Source of the DNA: Nemophila menziesii
Taxonomy: Eukaryota; Streptophyta; Magnoliopsida; Boraginales; Hydrophyllaceae
Assembly (NCBI GenBank): GCA_029959085.1
Contig: JARWIR010000016.1
Location: 25,305,499 to 25,369,498 of the forward strand
Direction of reading: 5' to 3'
DNA length: 64,000 nucleotides
This document shows positions 1-10,966 of this stretch, piece by piece; position 1 is the first letter of the stretch, and every line of letters begins with the position of its first letter. The position numbers and the translations under genes were made by a program. Under the pieces are notes generated by a model. That model did no database searches. It was given only the letters and a program-made list of their open reading frames with translations, and had not been told where the DNA came from.

Positions 1-589
1 GGTTTAGAGAAGAAAGGAGGCTTAAAGGATTGATAAATTTGGCTTAGACTAACCTTCCTTTCTTTATAACCTAAAAAAATTCTCCATCGGCTCGGACCGG
101 CAAGCCGGTGGTCTGGTCGGCTTACCGCTCAATGATGTCATAAACCGTGTCAACCAATGAGACCACGGTTTTTGCTTGTGTGCTCTCGACATTGTACATG
201 ATTCGTAAAACCGTGTCACGGTTTTTGGCGGGCCGGTATACCGGTGGTGCGACCGGCTAGCTGATGCGCTATTTTTCAAAAATTATCGTCTCGGCATAAA
301 ACCTGATTCTAAAACCGTGGCACTGTTTTTGACCCACCGGCTTTCGGTCGTATGGCCGGCTTACTGGAGGGCAGGTCAGAATGTGCACAAAAAATTCCTT
401 TTCCTCCCTAACTCGATTTCATTAATACCTGAACATCAAAAACACTAGTACCTTTCTCAAATATGCAATATCAACTAAAAACAACTAATCTAAACATGAA
501 TTAAAAACACAAAAACATAAAAAATTGCGGGTTGTCTCCCGTACAACACTTTTGTTTTACGTCTTTCAAAGTTAGACGTGTTACCTCTA

Positions 590-823
590 TCAAGATTTGC
601 GAATATATCCTCCCCAAATACGAGAAATGCTATGAACATCTACTAACCTCCGCTTGATGCCCCTCTTGGGCCTGATTTCTATCACCTTGGCTGAAACAAC
701 CTTAGTGACAATGAATGGTCCTATCCACGAGTCTTTGTAACTTCGTGGCGTATTCTTTGGTTTGTAGGCTTTCCATGCAACTTCATGGCCGACCCCAAAC
801 TCAATGTTTGGCTCAGTATCCAC
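590..823 (-). pseudogene. Integrase C-terminal tail of the gypsy remnant
   Basis: This short frame contains VGHEVAWKAYKPKNTPRSYK then DSWIGPFIVTKV, which is the end of gypsy Gag-Pol just after the integrase core (known members read 'KLKSRWIGPFVVTKV'). It is in the same frame as the protease, separated from it only by one TAA. All of RT, RNase H and integrase core is therefore missing between them. This in-phase arrangement points to a short-pol lineage rather than simple random decay, although a single deletion could also give it. Confidence 0.65.
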
Positions 824-826
824 GGG

Positions 827-1258
827 TTATGCGTGGATTTCTTCTGGCACTCGATAAGGTGAAAGGCTGTGGATGATAGGAACGGTGGGATCTGACTTCC
901 TTGGTTTCTTACCCCAGACATAGAATGTCTCGGATACGAGTTTAGCATGAAAGGTAACTGTCCCTGCCCGGAAGTTGATTATGCTCTGACTGGTGGCCAT
1001 GTAATGCCTCCCAAGTAGGATCGAAACCTGCTTATCTGCATCGAAATCAAGTATAACAAAATCAGTAGGGATAGTAATATTACCTGATCGGACATGAACG
1101 TCCTCCACTGTTCCCCATGTCTTGGTAACTGAGTTGTCAGCAAACTGCAACTTCACTGGAGCTTTCTCTGATTTCTGAAGTCCAAGTCTATTAAACACGG
1201 ACTTTAGCATAAGATTCACACCTGAACCCCCATCACACATAGCTTTTATCTTGAGCAT
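827..1258 (-). pseudogene. Retropepsin-like aspartic protease domain of the gypsy remnant
   Basis: This frame encodes an aspartic protease of the LTR-element type, which would cleave the Gag-Pol polyprotein. The active-site motif is CDGGSGVNLM, with the catalytic Asp about 9 residues in. It is followed by VFNRLGL, a flap-like stretch, and ILLGRHYMATSQSIINF, which matches the conserved 'ILGRPFLAT' motif of plant gypsy proteases. The usual active site is D-(S/T/L)-G-A-S, and DGGSG departs from it. The frame ends with TAA at 827-829 and is then open again in the same register into the integrase piece. The true N-terminus lies further upstream, near 1340, past frame disruptions. Confidence 0.75.
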
Positions 1259-1624
1259 ACCATTTCTTTAAACAGGAATATTAAAGCTTCCAGGATCTTT
1301 GAGCTTCAATGGTATCTCTTTCTCTACTATTCTTGAGACTCTCTCAGCATGAGCCACAGTCTCTTTCAGGCTTCTACAACCGCTTCTTTCTCTAGAATGA
1401 TTTGCGTGAAAACTTGTTGTGGTGTAAGCCCTTTCTTTGCAATCTCAAGAATTCGGGCGTTGATGTTCTCTGGAGTATACGCCTCTACAAATGTCTTGGA
1501 AAAGAAAAATAAAAAAAAATTATATTATGTATTGGAAAATAAGATAATCAAGAATCTTTTGATTAAAAAAAAATATTATTATGGGTTAATGCCCAATAGG
1601 CACCTGCCACTTTATTCCTTTGCC

Positions 1625-1633
1625 TATAAAAGG
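1625..1633 (+). promoter_or_regulatory. TATA-like box upstream of an RNase H fragment
   Basis: TATAAAAGG lies 32 bases before an ATG (1657) that opens a LINE-type RNase H frame. The GC-richer block CCTTTGCC to GGCGCC around it stands out from AT-rich surroundings. It may be a piece of an LTR promoter. There is no evidence that it is active. Confidence 0.3.
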
Positions 1634-1656
1634 CGCCGTCTATCTATAAAAGAACA

Positions 1657-2118
1657 ATGAGTAATGAAAAACTTCCCATTATGGGTCTATTTAGGAACTC
1701 AAATGGAGATTATGTACTTGGTTTCGCGGGTAAATGCGTTGCGCGTTCTCCGTTAGAAGCCGAAATTCTCGCGTTACATTTTGGTTTACATATGGCGATA
1801 CATAGGGGCTTTATTTTTCTTGTCATCTAGACCGACTCGTGTGAGTTGCATGCGCTAGTGAAGGGCGATGTGAACTCAAGGGGGTTCTCCGGTGATATAA
1901 TTAAAGCTTGTCGGGATATACTTGCGTCTAGGCAGGGTTTTGAGCTAGTTTGGTGCTATAGAGAAGCGAACAGTTGTGCGGATTGGCTGGCAAAGCAAGG
2001 AGCACCTAGTGCGGAGAGTCCGGTTCCTCTCCAACATCCTCCAGACGGTCTTTGGCGATTCTTAACGAAAGATAGGTGCGGCTGGGCTGTGCCTAGAGTT
2101 GTTCTAGATAGTCAATAA
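1657..2118 (+). pseudogene. LINE-type RNase H (RVT_3) fragment with one stop codon
   Basis: The frame opens at ATG 1657 and reads GLFRNSNGDYVLGFAGKC, then SPLEAEILALHFGLHMA, the strand-helix signature of the RNase H domain found at the C-terminus of plant LINEs. A TAG at 1828-1830 interrupts it just before TDSCELHALV, the second acidic-residue region. The rest stays open to 2118 and includes REANSCADWLAKQG, the conserved 'N..AD.LAK' end of this domain, followed by a PPDGLWRFLTKDRCG tail. No reverse transcriptase lies next to it, so it is an isolated 3' piece of a LINE. The in-frame stop makes it a pseudogene unless it is read through. Confidence 0.7.
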
Positions 2119-2709
2119 GTAATTGGAAGGCTACCTTTCCTGGTATTTATGACCTCTTATGTAACAAAAAAAAACTTCCCATTATCAAAGTTTGAGTAAT
2201 GGGAGTTGAGTAATGGGAAGCTTTTGATAACTCAAACGACTCTTTTTATAGGAAAGAAAAAAAATGTGGCCTTTTATGGACAAAAAATTGATGGTTGGGG
2301 TGAGAGGGAATTAATTCTAACTTGAGCTGTTTTTTTGTTCAATAATCCTATTATTTATTCCATAAATTTTTTTTAAACAGTCTTAAAAAAATATTAAAAA
2401 TTATATTTTCAAAAAATGTTTATGATTCTAAAAAAGAAAAAGATAAAGTTTTAAATTCCTGACAATATAACAATCTTACAAAATCGAAAAAAATTACAGT
2501 CACAAAAAGAAAACAATTACAAAATCCAATAACAAAACCTTTAATCATCTATCATCTCATTTTGTATCATCAGAATTCAGAAGTCATAGTCAAAGTAACA
2601 CCCAAACTAACAATAAAATTAACAAAAAATATAATTTCACAACCAAAATGAAATGAATAAAAAGAAAAAGAAAAATCTCTTGTTTGTTTCCAATGGTTGA
2701 AAATATGTT
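2119..2709. other. Intergenic; short inverted repeat; 3' flank of the PRA1 gene
   Basis: No gene is seen. At 2174-2235 CTTCCCATTA pairs with TAATGGGAAG, and a GTTTGAG/CTCAAAC pair is interleaved with it. The CTTCCCATTA block also occurs at 1672-1681, before the RNase H fragment. The AT-rich stretch 2330-2700 probably holds the 3' UTR of the minus-strand PRA1 gene. Confidence 0.4.
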
Positions 2710-3324
2710 TCAAGGAATCCCACCATTATGAAAGGAGCGTCCTGGATTAGAGGAGACTAAACCGTCTAAAACAGCGTCATCTTCATCTAAAAACAATCCA
2801 TCTGAGTTCTTTAAAAAGGCGTGAATTGCAGAAACTAAAGACCCAACAGCAATGCCAATCAAGATGTTGTACAATGTTCGTGTGAACCAAACTGTAGCTA
2901 CCGAGCCCAATATGAGGCCCACTAGCACGGCCAGATTGCAAATGTTCTGGCCCAATATGATAATTGGATCTTCACGAAAGAAATAGAGAATAAGCCACAG
3001 AGAGAAGACTAACCCAACTATGACTAGATAGAGCGGAACGCCGATTAGAGATAAGGCTGCGCAGGTGGAGATGATGATTGCGTAGTTGACGGAGAAGTAT
3101 TTAGAATTGAGGCGGATGCGTTTGGATATGGCGGAGAAGGAGAAAGGGAAATTGAGTGAGCCGGAGGCAGAGAAGAATTCCGGCCATGGACGGGTGCGGG
3201 AAAGGAAAATAGATAAGTTGTGAATTGATCGAGAAATGACGTCTGCAGTGGATATCGGGATTGAAATGTATGTTGAGGAGGTGGTAACGCCGTGGGTGGC
3301 TGGGGAAGTAGTGGAAGAAAACAT
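2710..3324 (-). CDS. PRA1 family protein (prenylated Rab acceptor)
   Basis: This intact intronless gene encodes about 204 residues, a normal length for plant PRA1 proteins. PRA1 proteins are small endomembrane proteins that bind prenylated Rab GTPases and act in ER-Golgi-endosome vesicle traffic. The sequence shows the family signature RPWPEFFS near residue 45. It is followed by two hydrophobic double-span segments: YAIIISTCAALSLIGVPLYL with VIVGLVFSLWLILYFF, then NLAVLVGLILGSVATVWF with LIGIAVGSLVSAIHAFL. The C-terminus is acidic (LDEDDAVLDG). The frame is open 14 codons further up, to 3366. I prefer the Met at 3322-3324 (MFSSTTSPATHG) because family members start with a Ser/Thr-rich leader. 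It is one of the two clearly functional host genes here; the subfamily is not resolved. Confidence 0.9.
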   Translation of the reverse strand: MFSSTTSPATHGVTTSSTYISIPISTADVISRSIHNLSIFLSRTRPWPEFFSASGSLNFPFSFSAISKRIRLNSKYFSVNYAIIISTCAALSLIGVPLYLVIVGLVFSLWLILYFFREDPIIILGQNICNLAVLVGLILGSVATVWFTRTLYNILIGIAVGSLVSAIHAFLKNSDGLFLDEDDAVLDGLVSSNPGRSFHNGGIP

Positions 3325-4159
3325 TCCGATGATGATGATCAGGTGTTTGACTAAGGGTTTGACCAAAACCCCTTAAACGGCCAAATGAATTCTTTTTAAA
3401 TGGTTTTGATTAGATTAGAGGAAGGGTGGGATCATATTGTGATCATGGAGTGGATTCTTCAACTATGTATTCTAATTTTCGAATACAGTATTTTTTATGA
3501 CTTTAATTTGAATGTAGTAATTCGTTCAGTTTCATTTAAATGTTAGTGAATGGGTACTTATTCGGGTTTAAGAATAGGAACTAAGATCAAATTCCTAGTA
3601 CTATATTGTTACGTGTCTAATTATCCAAGTTATATGATGTACCTAATCAAAATAGGAAGTAAACCAAATATTAAAAAGAATAACTAATATTATCAACCGA
3701 TTGAAAAATTAAATCCATAAAATAAAAAGAGTATAACATAATAAATAAAAAGATTAATTGCTTAATAAATCTATGTAGCTTGTGCATTATCTCATAAAAT
3801 GAATCGTCTTTTTTACTCTTCTAAGATATCTTTGAGTTGTTTCAGATGACACCAACAAAATAGCTTAAATGAACAAATCAAAAAATTATACAAAAATATC
3901 ATAAAAATGAGGTATCAATTATTTTAAATACAAGACACTGAAATTATATATCATGTAAAGAATGTTTTTTTTAGAAAAATGTTTTCTTTTAGAAAAAAAC
4001 AGTTTGAGTTTAGAAAAAATTCTCAAGATTCAGATAATTGAATTTTGGAATTTTTCTAAAACGCATATTGTCTTTTTATTACTGCATTTTTGTTTTGTAA
4101 TCCACAAACATATGGTAAATATCATATTTTATGATATATATATATATATATACTTATTG
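3325..4159. other. Intergenic; promoter side of PRA1; (AT)n tract
   Basis: This is AT-rich DNA with no credible gene. It should contain the PRA1 promoter, read leftwards. A short (TA)n microsatellite lies at about 4134-4152. Confidence 0.5.
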
Positions 4160-4229
4160 TTTTTTGGTCAACCGTACCCGTCCATATTACAAAAAGCCCT
4201 ATCAGCCAATCTCTAGTCTCGTAAAATGA

Positions 4230-4858
4230 AAATTGAGACCAAGGTTACTATCGTCATTCGCTCTCGTTTGCCTAGCGTTACGCGCGGCCTGTCTGCCATA
4301 CCATTGAGTCTTCGTGGCAAATGTTTGAAGAACGTGCTACGGTGTTTAAGCTATTTGGGTAATCCGCTTGACATATGGTCTAACTTTCCACCACGCAGCT
4401 GGCAACGACTTAATACCTTGAATAATATCAAGGTTATCCGAGCATATGAAGGTTTTAACTCCTAGGTTGTGAAGTCACATTTTGGTAGTATCTAGGACGA
4501 CAATCGCTTCTCCTTCTGCCGATGAGTCCGTCCAGATTGCTTTAGAGAAAGTATGTCAGTGTCCTGAGTTCATATCTCGTTTGACGATGCCAATACCATT
4601 CTTCTCAGTTTTGTTCTTAAAGCACGCATCACAAGTGTAAATATATTGTGTCCTAATCAGCTCTTGTGGAGTCCAAGGATTATCACCCGCAGCTAGGTCA
4701 GATCTGGGTGTACTTTGAGGCGTAGTATCCCACTGACTGCCAAACAGATCCTTCATACATGCATGGACTGCCAAAATTACATTATGTGGTTGTGGTTGGA
4801 CGTTTTTGTGGACCATTTTTATTTTTGATTTCCAAATGTTCCATAATATAAGCATCAC
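4230..4858 (-). pseudogene. LINE C-terminal RNase H region, decayed
   Basis: An open piece (4858-4556) starts MMLILWNIWKSKIKMVHKN, the 'iiW.iWk.RN' region between the zinc knuckle and RNase H. It continues into a weak RNase H start (TCDACFKNKTEKNGIGIVKR). Further down, out of frame, a VIQGI-like segment and a degraded AD.LAK end are seen. These match positions in the LINE copy at 63100-63510. Confidence 0.6.
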
Positions 4859-5999
4859 ATAAGCAAGAATTTTTTTTTCTCAGTGCGTCTCCTCCATGTC
4901 ATCACAAAGCTTAATTAACCATTCCCTTATATATTGAGGGTTTGTCTCCGTTATTCTTATTTGGACAGTTCATGCCCACACTTGTTTACGAAAAACACAC
5001 CATAATAATAAATGTACTACCATGTCCGTAATATTGTCGCACCACATACAGTTTTCGTCCTCAATGCAGTGTCTGTTGAACAAGTTCTGCTTCGTAGGAA
5101 TTACATTCCGACAAGCCCTCTACGTAAACGATCTAACCTTTTTCGGGACATTCCAAATCATATTACAAAGCTTTGGATTGTTAAGATCCGCTTTATTAGA
5201 GGTTTCAACTCTGTTTTCATCCGCCATTATGGTTAAAATCTTGTAACCTGGTTTTGTTATGTACTGGTCTGATCTCGAGTGGGGCCAAGTAAAGGTGTCT
5301 TAATCATCTATATTTAGTAGTAGGATTTTACTTATCTCTCCTTTTACAGGCTCGGTATGATTGAATCAATCGTCTCCCAGTTCCAGTCATCCTTGCGTTG
5401 GTTCATGAGTTGATTTACCGTATCCAGGGTTGTGTCCTACGGTCTATCCTTGATTGATCCGGACGGTAACCATTTGTGTTTCCATATGTGTGTCGATTCC
5501 CCGTTTCCACTTTGAATAAAACCTTGTTGTATTAGAAGGTCTTGTCCTTCAATAATGCTTGTCCAAGACCAGGTTCTGCTCTATCTTAATTTGACGTCAA
5601 GAAAATTATTGTTAGGGAAATATATATATACCTTTAAGTGTGCTAGTTGCCAAGGAATTAGGGTTATTAAGGATTCGCCACGCTTGGGCGCCTAATAAAG
5701 ATGTATTGGCCCTTTTAATGTCCTTAAACCCCATCCCTCCAATAACTTTCGTGGCCGTCATCTTTTCCCATTATCAGCCAGTGGATTTTCCTTTTTTGAA
5801 GTGAGATCCACCAAAATCGAGCAATAATACATATAAGTTTCCTGCAAAAGCCTAATGGGAAGGAGAAAATAGATATGGCATAAGTTGGAATGGCCTGTTA
5901 TACGGCTTTAATAAGAATTTCCTTTCCCCCTTCGGATAAAAGTTTCACGATCCATCCTTGTTCTCTTTTAAAGACTTTGTCCGCTATCCATGCTAATGT

Positions 6000-6873
6000 T
6001 TTAGTTTTTGTCTGCTTATTGCAAAGTGGTATTCCAAGGATTTTCTAGATCATTAGTTTCCTAAATCTGTAGAGTCGTTGCAATTTGTCTTCTAAGAGTC
6101 TCAGACATTTGTTTACTAAAGCAGATCGCCAATTTGTTATAGCTAACATTTTGGCATGAGCATCGACAGTACGTCGTGATACATTAATGGAATTCCTCCA
6201 TATGTTGACCGTCATATGATAGAAAGGAAAGAGAGACATCTAAAAAGAGGAGATGTGAGATGAGCAAGCAGTTACAGGTTATTTGTATACCTTTAATTCG
6301 TCCGTCCAATACCTTAGTTTCCATAAGAGAGATAAGGGATTATGTGAGTAATGAAAATAGCAGTGGTGATAGGGGGTCTCCTTGTCTGAGTCCTTGTTCT
6401 GGTTGACGTTCCCCGTCAACAGTTATTTGAAAAGTGATCATTTTAATACAGTTCCAAATCCAGTTTATCCAAGTCTGGTAAATACCCATCCTTACTAAAA
6501 GAAGTCTAAGGATGTCTCACCGAACCTGATTGTAAGATTTTTCCATGTCAAGTTTGATGGTCGCGTCATGTGTTTCTTTTTTGACTTTACGTTTCATAAA
6601 AAAAGAGTCTTCTAAGGCAATGATGATGTTGTCCTGTATAGATCTTCCTTTGATGAATGCAGTTTGACTTGGCGACGTGATATCATTCATAATTTTGTGC
6701 AATCTATTAGTCAAGATTTTAGATATTATCTTATAACCAAAATTAACACATGAGACCGGTTGATAGTCCCTGACCCCATTCTGAGTGTCTCCTTTAGGTA
6801 TCAACATGATTAGTGTCTCGTTGAGGAGAATTAAAGAGATATTGTTGGTAAAGAAGTTAATCACCATTGCCAT
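6000..6873 (-). pseudogene. LINE reverse transcriptase, fragmented
   Basis: The 6873-6517 stretch is open and carries LIMLIPKGDTQ, DYQPVSCVN, LTNRLHKIM and FIKGRSIQDNI, all fingers/palm motifs of non-LTR RT. After a frameshift, GLRQGDPLSPLLF appears near 6370-6400. The YADD-type catalytic box expected near 6250 is not readable, so the enzyme is inactive. Confidence 0.75.
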
Positions 6874-7467
6874 GATATCATCCCCTATAATGTCCCACTA
6901 TTCTTGAAAAAAATCCGTTTAACCCATCGGGTCTAGGTGCTTTGCCTTGATTCATGTAAAAAACTGCTTTTTTATTTCCTATGCATATGGTATCGTCGTA
7001 AGCTTCGCATTCATCTTTGGAGTAACCTTTGTTGTTACATTTCTTAGGGCGTCGTCCAAACTTGTAATTTCATGTTCCGCCAAAAGTTCCTAATAGAACT
7101 TATTGAATTGAGTTTTGATTTCCTTATCACTTTGTACCCATACTCCTTTTTCATTTTGGATTCATGAGATTCTGTTAATATTTCTCCTTTGAAATGTGAG
7201 AGCGAAAAAATATTTGGTATTCTTGTCCCCGTAGTTAATCCACTGGTCCCTTGCTCTACCTTCCCAATAAATCTCTTGTTAGTCTCTAATAGCCCCTTCT
7301 TCCAACTAGGTTTGCTCTGACCAAGGGGCATTAGTAACGACAGTCAGCTGTTTTTCAAGTTCCTTAATCTGTTTCCTATTATCCGGGAATGTGATTCTGT
7401 TCCAGTTAGTCAATTGTCGTCGTAGTCATCCCTCTTTTGAGGAGAACCAATTGTAGGGATTCGGCAT

Positions 7468-7870
7468 CTATATTTCTCCGCAAGCATTGTCGATAATGTC
7501 CCTACATTCAACATGATTGTACCAGTTAGATTCAAATTTAAAGTGTTTCATGTGTTGTCTGCCTTTCCCAAGTGGTGAAAGGATGATAGGTGAGTGGTCT
7601 GAACCCATAGTTAGTAGTATGTAAGCAATTGCATTAGGAAACAATTCCATCCACTCCGTAGTTGTGAAAACTTTGTCAATTCTTGATTTAACAATATTGT
7701 CCTCTACTCGTTTATTAGTCCAAGTATAGTAGCTCCCATATGTCTGGATTTCAGATAACATATTGTTAGAGGTAAACAAATCAAAATTAAGTATGTGTTG
7801 TTGATTAGCTAGGGATTTGCTGAGTCTCTCATTTACAAAAAATTGATTGTTTCCACAATGGAGTTTTATA
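7468..7870 (-). pseudogene. LINE endonuclease (EEP) C-terminal part
   Basis: The piece reads EIQTYGSYYTWTNKR, then KSRIDKVFTTTEWMELFPN and GSDHSPIIL. These are the conserved TWTN, SRIDR and SDHSPI motifs of the apurinic-type endonuclease that nicks the target in L1 elements. SDH holds the catalytic Asp-His pair. The N-terminal half of the domain is missing, and upstream frames are broken. Confidence 0.75.
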
Positions 7871-7930
7871 AGATATTATATGGTAATATCGTCTATTGAA
7901 TTTCTACAACTCATAGTATGGGAATTGTAT

Positions 7931-8279
7931 TTGTCGTGATGAGTGTAGAGTACGGAAAGAGAAAGTCACTAGAAAATTACATTTGGTGGAGCGACTGACA
8001 TAATATATCTGTTAAACTACGTATGAAGCGAGGATATATACATCTGAAGCCTTTTGAACTCTTTAGCTATACAAATTAATTTCTAATAAAATATTTTAAC
8101 TAGAATAATATTAGGTATTATCCAAAAAGTTATCATTTAAATCATCTATGATGTATATCAGGAATGGTATGATCATATTGTTTTTTTATTAACTAATTTT
8201 TTTCTCTCTTAAATGATTAGACTACTCAAAATATATTTCATGAATGATATTTAGATGATTACTAGTCTTTTAACTATAA
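7931..8279. other. Intergenic, AT-rich
   Basis: No gene, tRNA or recognisable element is visible between the LINE endonuclease and the ~100-bp dispersed repeat. Confidence 0.4.
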
Positions 8280-8378
8280 AGTTTATAATAGAATTTAATG
8301 AATTCAATCTCTACGTAAAACTTCTGTTAGTTTTTTACCCTACTTACAAGGAACTAATATACACGGTTTGTGTAAATA
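8280..8378 (+). repeat. ~100-bp repeat, copy 1 (copy 2 at 21303-21396)
   Basis: The block runs from ATAAAGTTTATAATAGAATT through TTTTTTACCCTACTTACAAG to GTGTAAAT. It recurs in the same orientation at 21303-21396 with scattered mismatches. Copy 1 abuts the truncated 5' LTR of E2 directly. Its identity is unknown. Confidence 0.6.
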
Positions 8379-9591
8379 TTTAGACCTTTGGTGTGGTAGC
8401 CGGAGAGGTATACCGGCGGATTGAGCGGTATACCGCCCGAAGCAAGTGAATTAAGAGAAGGTTCATGCGTTACACCGCACGAGACCCGCGGTGCACCGCA
8501 AGTTAGGGTTTTCTGCAGCAAAATGAAGACAAAAATGCATATATCCGTTGGGGATATTAATATATCCGTTGGAGACAATTCTTATGACCGTTGGGAGCAT
8601 TTTGCAGCTATATATTGAAGGTCTTTCAAGGCTACAATCACACCTTCAACCCATATACACTAAGGGGCTTAATTGTTATCATCCAAGAAGGTGTCAAGAG
8701 CTTAAAAAGTCTTATCTACTCAATTAAGGAGTTAATCCAATAAGCCACAAAGTTCTATCTACTCAAGAGGAGTCTTTCATGCTTAAGTGTTATATCTACT
8801 CAAGAGAAGTATTAAGCTAATAGTTATATCATCTCTTTAGGAGTTCATTAGCAAAGTTGTTTCACCCTTTAAACACTTTGTATTTATCCTCTTAAGTCTA
8901 GTTCTTGTAATAGATAGATTAAGAGAGAATTTGAGTATCGATAGTATACTCGGTGTCCTTGTGTTGAGATTGCACAAGTGTTTGAGTATCGGGAGTATAC
9001 TCGGTGTCCTTGTGTTGCGATAGCACAAGTGTTTGTCCTTCGTGTTATCGAAGAGGTTGTAAGGGTTATTGTGTTCTCGACCCGGTTAAGAGAGACACGG
9101 GAGCTTAGTGAAAAGCTTGAAATCCTAAGGAGGCTTCCTTAGGTAGTGGATGTAGGGAAACCGAACCACTATAAATCGTGTGTATCTTTCTATCCCTACT
9201 CTATTTACTTTCCGCACTTTATATGTTTGATAATATGCTAGTATGAATATTGTGATATTAATTATCTAGTTTATCTAACATATTGTCATCTAGAGTAGTA
9301 AGAGATTAGAAACTCGTTTTACTTGATAAAATGCTTATATGAATAGTTTGATAATATTGTCTTTTAGGATTACCTAATTCATGACTATTTAGTTTTGATT
9401 ATATGCTTACTAGTATGAATATCGTGATTATGTTTTTCTAGCTAATCAAACTTTGGTCTTCTACATTAGTAAGAGAATAGATAATCGATTTACTTGTTTA
9501 ACTTATATATCGAACCTCTAACTTATCCTTTGCATGATCCCATGAGTGTTTGATATATTAGTTGACTTAGAAGTTTTTCTCTTAAACTTAT
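8379..9591 (+). repeat. E2 5' LTR, first part (truncated at its start)
   Basis: It matches 18324-19536 closely. It contains a TATA-like TATATATT (8609-8616), a 2 x 51-bp tandem repeat (8932-9033) and palindromic GGTATACC motifs. Positions 9587-9591 (CTTAT) are the left copy of the E1 TSD. Confidence 0.9.
8932..9033 (+). repeat. 51-bp tandem repeat, two units, within the E2 LTR
   Basis: Two adjacent units each start TGAGTATCG and end AAGTGTTT. They differ at a few positions (GATAG/GGGAG, GAGATTG/GCGATAG). The same pair is present in the E2 3' LTR, and in inverted, diverged form in both E1 LTRs (about 10042-10150 and 14770-14878). The duplication therefore predates the split of the two families. 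Confidence 0.8.
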
Positions 9592-10950
9592 TGAGAGTCC
9601 TAGAGGGGGGGTGAATAGGATTAATAAGATAATGCCTAATTAAAATCTTTTGGACAATAATAAGTTTAAGAGAAAAACTTCTAGGTCAACTAATTAAATC
9701 AAACTCTTATAGGATCATGCAATGTAAAGAGTAAGGTTTGATATAAAAGTATAACTAGTGAAAAGCTAATCCAATATCTTAAACTACTCTAGAAGACTAT
9801 ATGATAGATATCCTAGTTAAACAATAACATAGAATTCATGCAAGCATATAATCGAACATATAAAGTGCGGAAAGTAAATAGAGTAGGGATAGAAAGATAC
9901 ACACGATTTATAGTGGTTCGGTTTCCCTACATCCACTACCTAAGGAAGCCTCCTTAGGATTTCAAGCTTTTCACTAAGCTTTCGTGTCTCTCTTAACCGG
10001 GTCGAGAACACAATAACCCTTACAACCTCTTCGATAACACGAAGGACAAACACTTGTGCTATCGCAACACAAGGACACCAAGTATACTCCCAATACTTAA
10101 ACACTTGTGCTATCACAACACAAGGATACCAAGTATACTCCCTATACTTGAATTCTCTCTTAATCTATTTATTACAAGACCTAGACTTAAGAGGATGGAT
10201 ACAAAGTGTTTAAAGGGTTGCAAACAACTTTGCTAGATAATCTCCTAAAGAGTAGATATGACTATAAGCTTGTAAACTCCTCTTTGAGTAGATAATAACT
10301 TTGAAGCTTATTGGTTTAAGCTCTTGATCAAGCTTGGATAATTAACTTTGATAGCTTGTGACCTCTAACTTTGTAGGAGAAAGATGTGTATGATAGTTGA
10401 AGTGTTAGAGGTAAGTTTCTCCTTCAAAGAGCTCATATTTATAGCACAAGAAAGTCCCCAACGGATATAAAGTTTGATGGTGAACTTGTTCCAAACCGGG
10501 TTCCCGGTTTCCCAAATGCGGGTACCCGGATTTCAGTTGTAACGGCTATAAAACGGCTATGTAAACTTGATGTTGACTTGAGCTTCACCAAACCGGGTTC
10601 CCGGTTTTCCCAAATGCGGGTACCCGGTTTTTACTGACTTGGATATTATGATTTTTTGATTCGTTGCTCGGATGGAAAAGTTTTCTTCACGAGAGTTGTT
10701 GTAAACATCATTTTAAGAAACTTTGTTGATGATCATGAAAGCTAATTCTCAATGTACACACAAGATAAGGTTAAAAGTAATAGTAAGAAAATTAGCTACT
10801 AAGGATATGAAAATAAGACTATGATCAAAATGATGTTACTAGTGCTTTTTGATGAATTAGAGTGCAAGATAATAAAGTGAGATTAGCACACTAAGCAATA
10901 GAGGATTTGTCACATTAAAACACTTAATCGATGGGGGCAATAAGCCAACA
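9592..10950 (-). repeat. E1 3' LTR (1359 bp)
   Basis: It is nearly identical to 14320-15679. Differences seen are GGGTTG vs GGGGTG near 10217, one T in a T-run near 10652, and GATGATC vs GTTGATC near 10726. It carries a TATA box read leftwards (TATAAATA, 10443-10436) and two palindromic ACCGGGTTCCCGGT/GGGTACCC clusters (10493-10530, 10590-10628). Confidence 0.95.
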
Positions 10951-10966
10951 ATCTCCCCCTTTTTGA
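10951..10966 (-). other. E1 polypurine tract
   Basis: In the element's direction this reads AAAAAGGGGGAGAT immediately before the 3' LTR start TGTTGG. It is the expected primer for plus-strand DNA synthesis. The E2 tract at 17974-17988 has the same core. Confidence 0.85.

Larger units (their letters stand above)
1..1503 (-). mobile_element. Ty3/gypsy (Athila/Tat-like) remnant with collapsed pol
   Basis: This is a fragment of a gypsy LTR element, read from 1503 down to 1 and continuing past the window edge. In order it shows a gag-protease linker (about 1503-1262, with the motif PLKLKDPGSFNIPV common before gypsy proteases), a protease (1258-827), an integrase C-terminal piece (823-590), and a non-coding 3' region (589-1) rich in AAACCGT/ACGGTTT inverted motifs. 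Reverse transcriptase, RNase H and the integrase core are absent. The 3' region is recognisably the same family as 26640-27230, where the motif GAGGTAACACGTCTAACTTT recurs. No LTR is seen inside the window. Confidence 0.8.
4160..7930 (-). mobile_element. L1-type LINE remnant, 5'-truncated
   Basis: This is a non-LTR retrotransposon read from about 7930 down to 4160. The ORF2 parts come in normal order: endonuclease, reverse transcriptase, zinc-knuckle region and RNase H. Many stops and frameshifts make it dead. Recognisable RT pieces include DYQPVSCVNFGYKIISKIL, FIKGRSIQDNI and GLRQGDPLSPLLF. A T-run near 4156-4165 may be the 3' poly-A end. The copy at 60950-63627 is the same family: both carry LIPKGDT, CVNFGYK and the QGDPLSPLLF block. 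ORF1 and the 5' UTR are not seen. Confidence 0.85.

Noticed and set aside
8354..8618. Overlapping frames of 65-74 codons on both strands
   Set aside because: They lie inside the E2 LTR and recur identically in the other LTR (18302-18563); they are non-coding repeat shadows.
8932..9033. CRISPR-like direct repeats
   Set aside because: Only two adjacent 51-bp units without spacers, in a plant LTR.
10054..10236. 60-codon frame with repeated NTRTPSILPIL
   Set aside because: It comes from the 51-bp tandem repeat of the E1 LTR and is repeated exactly at 14782-14964.
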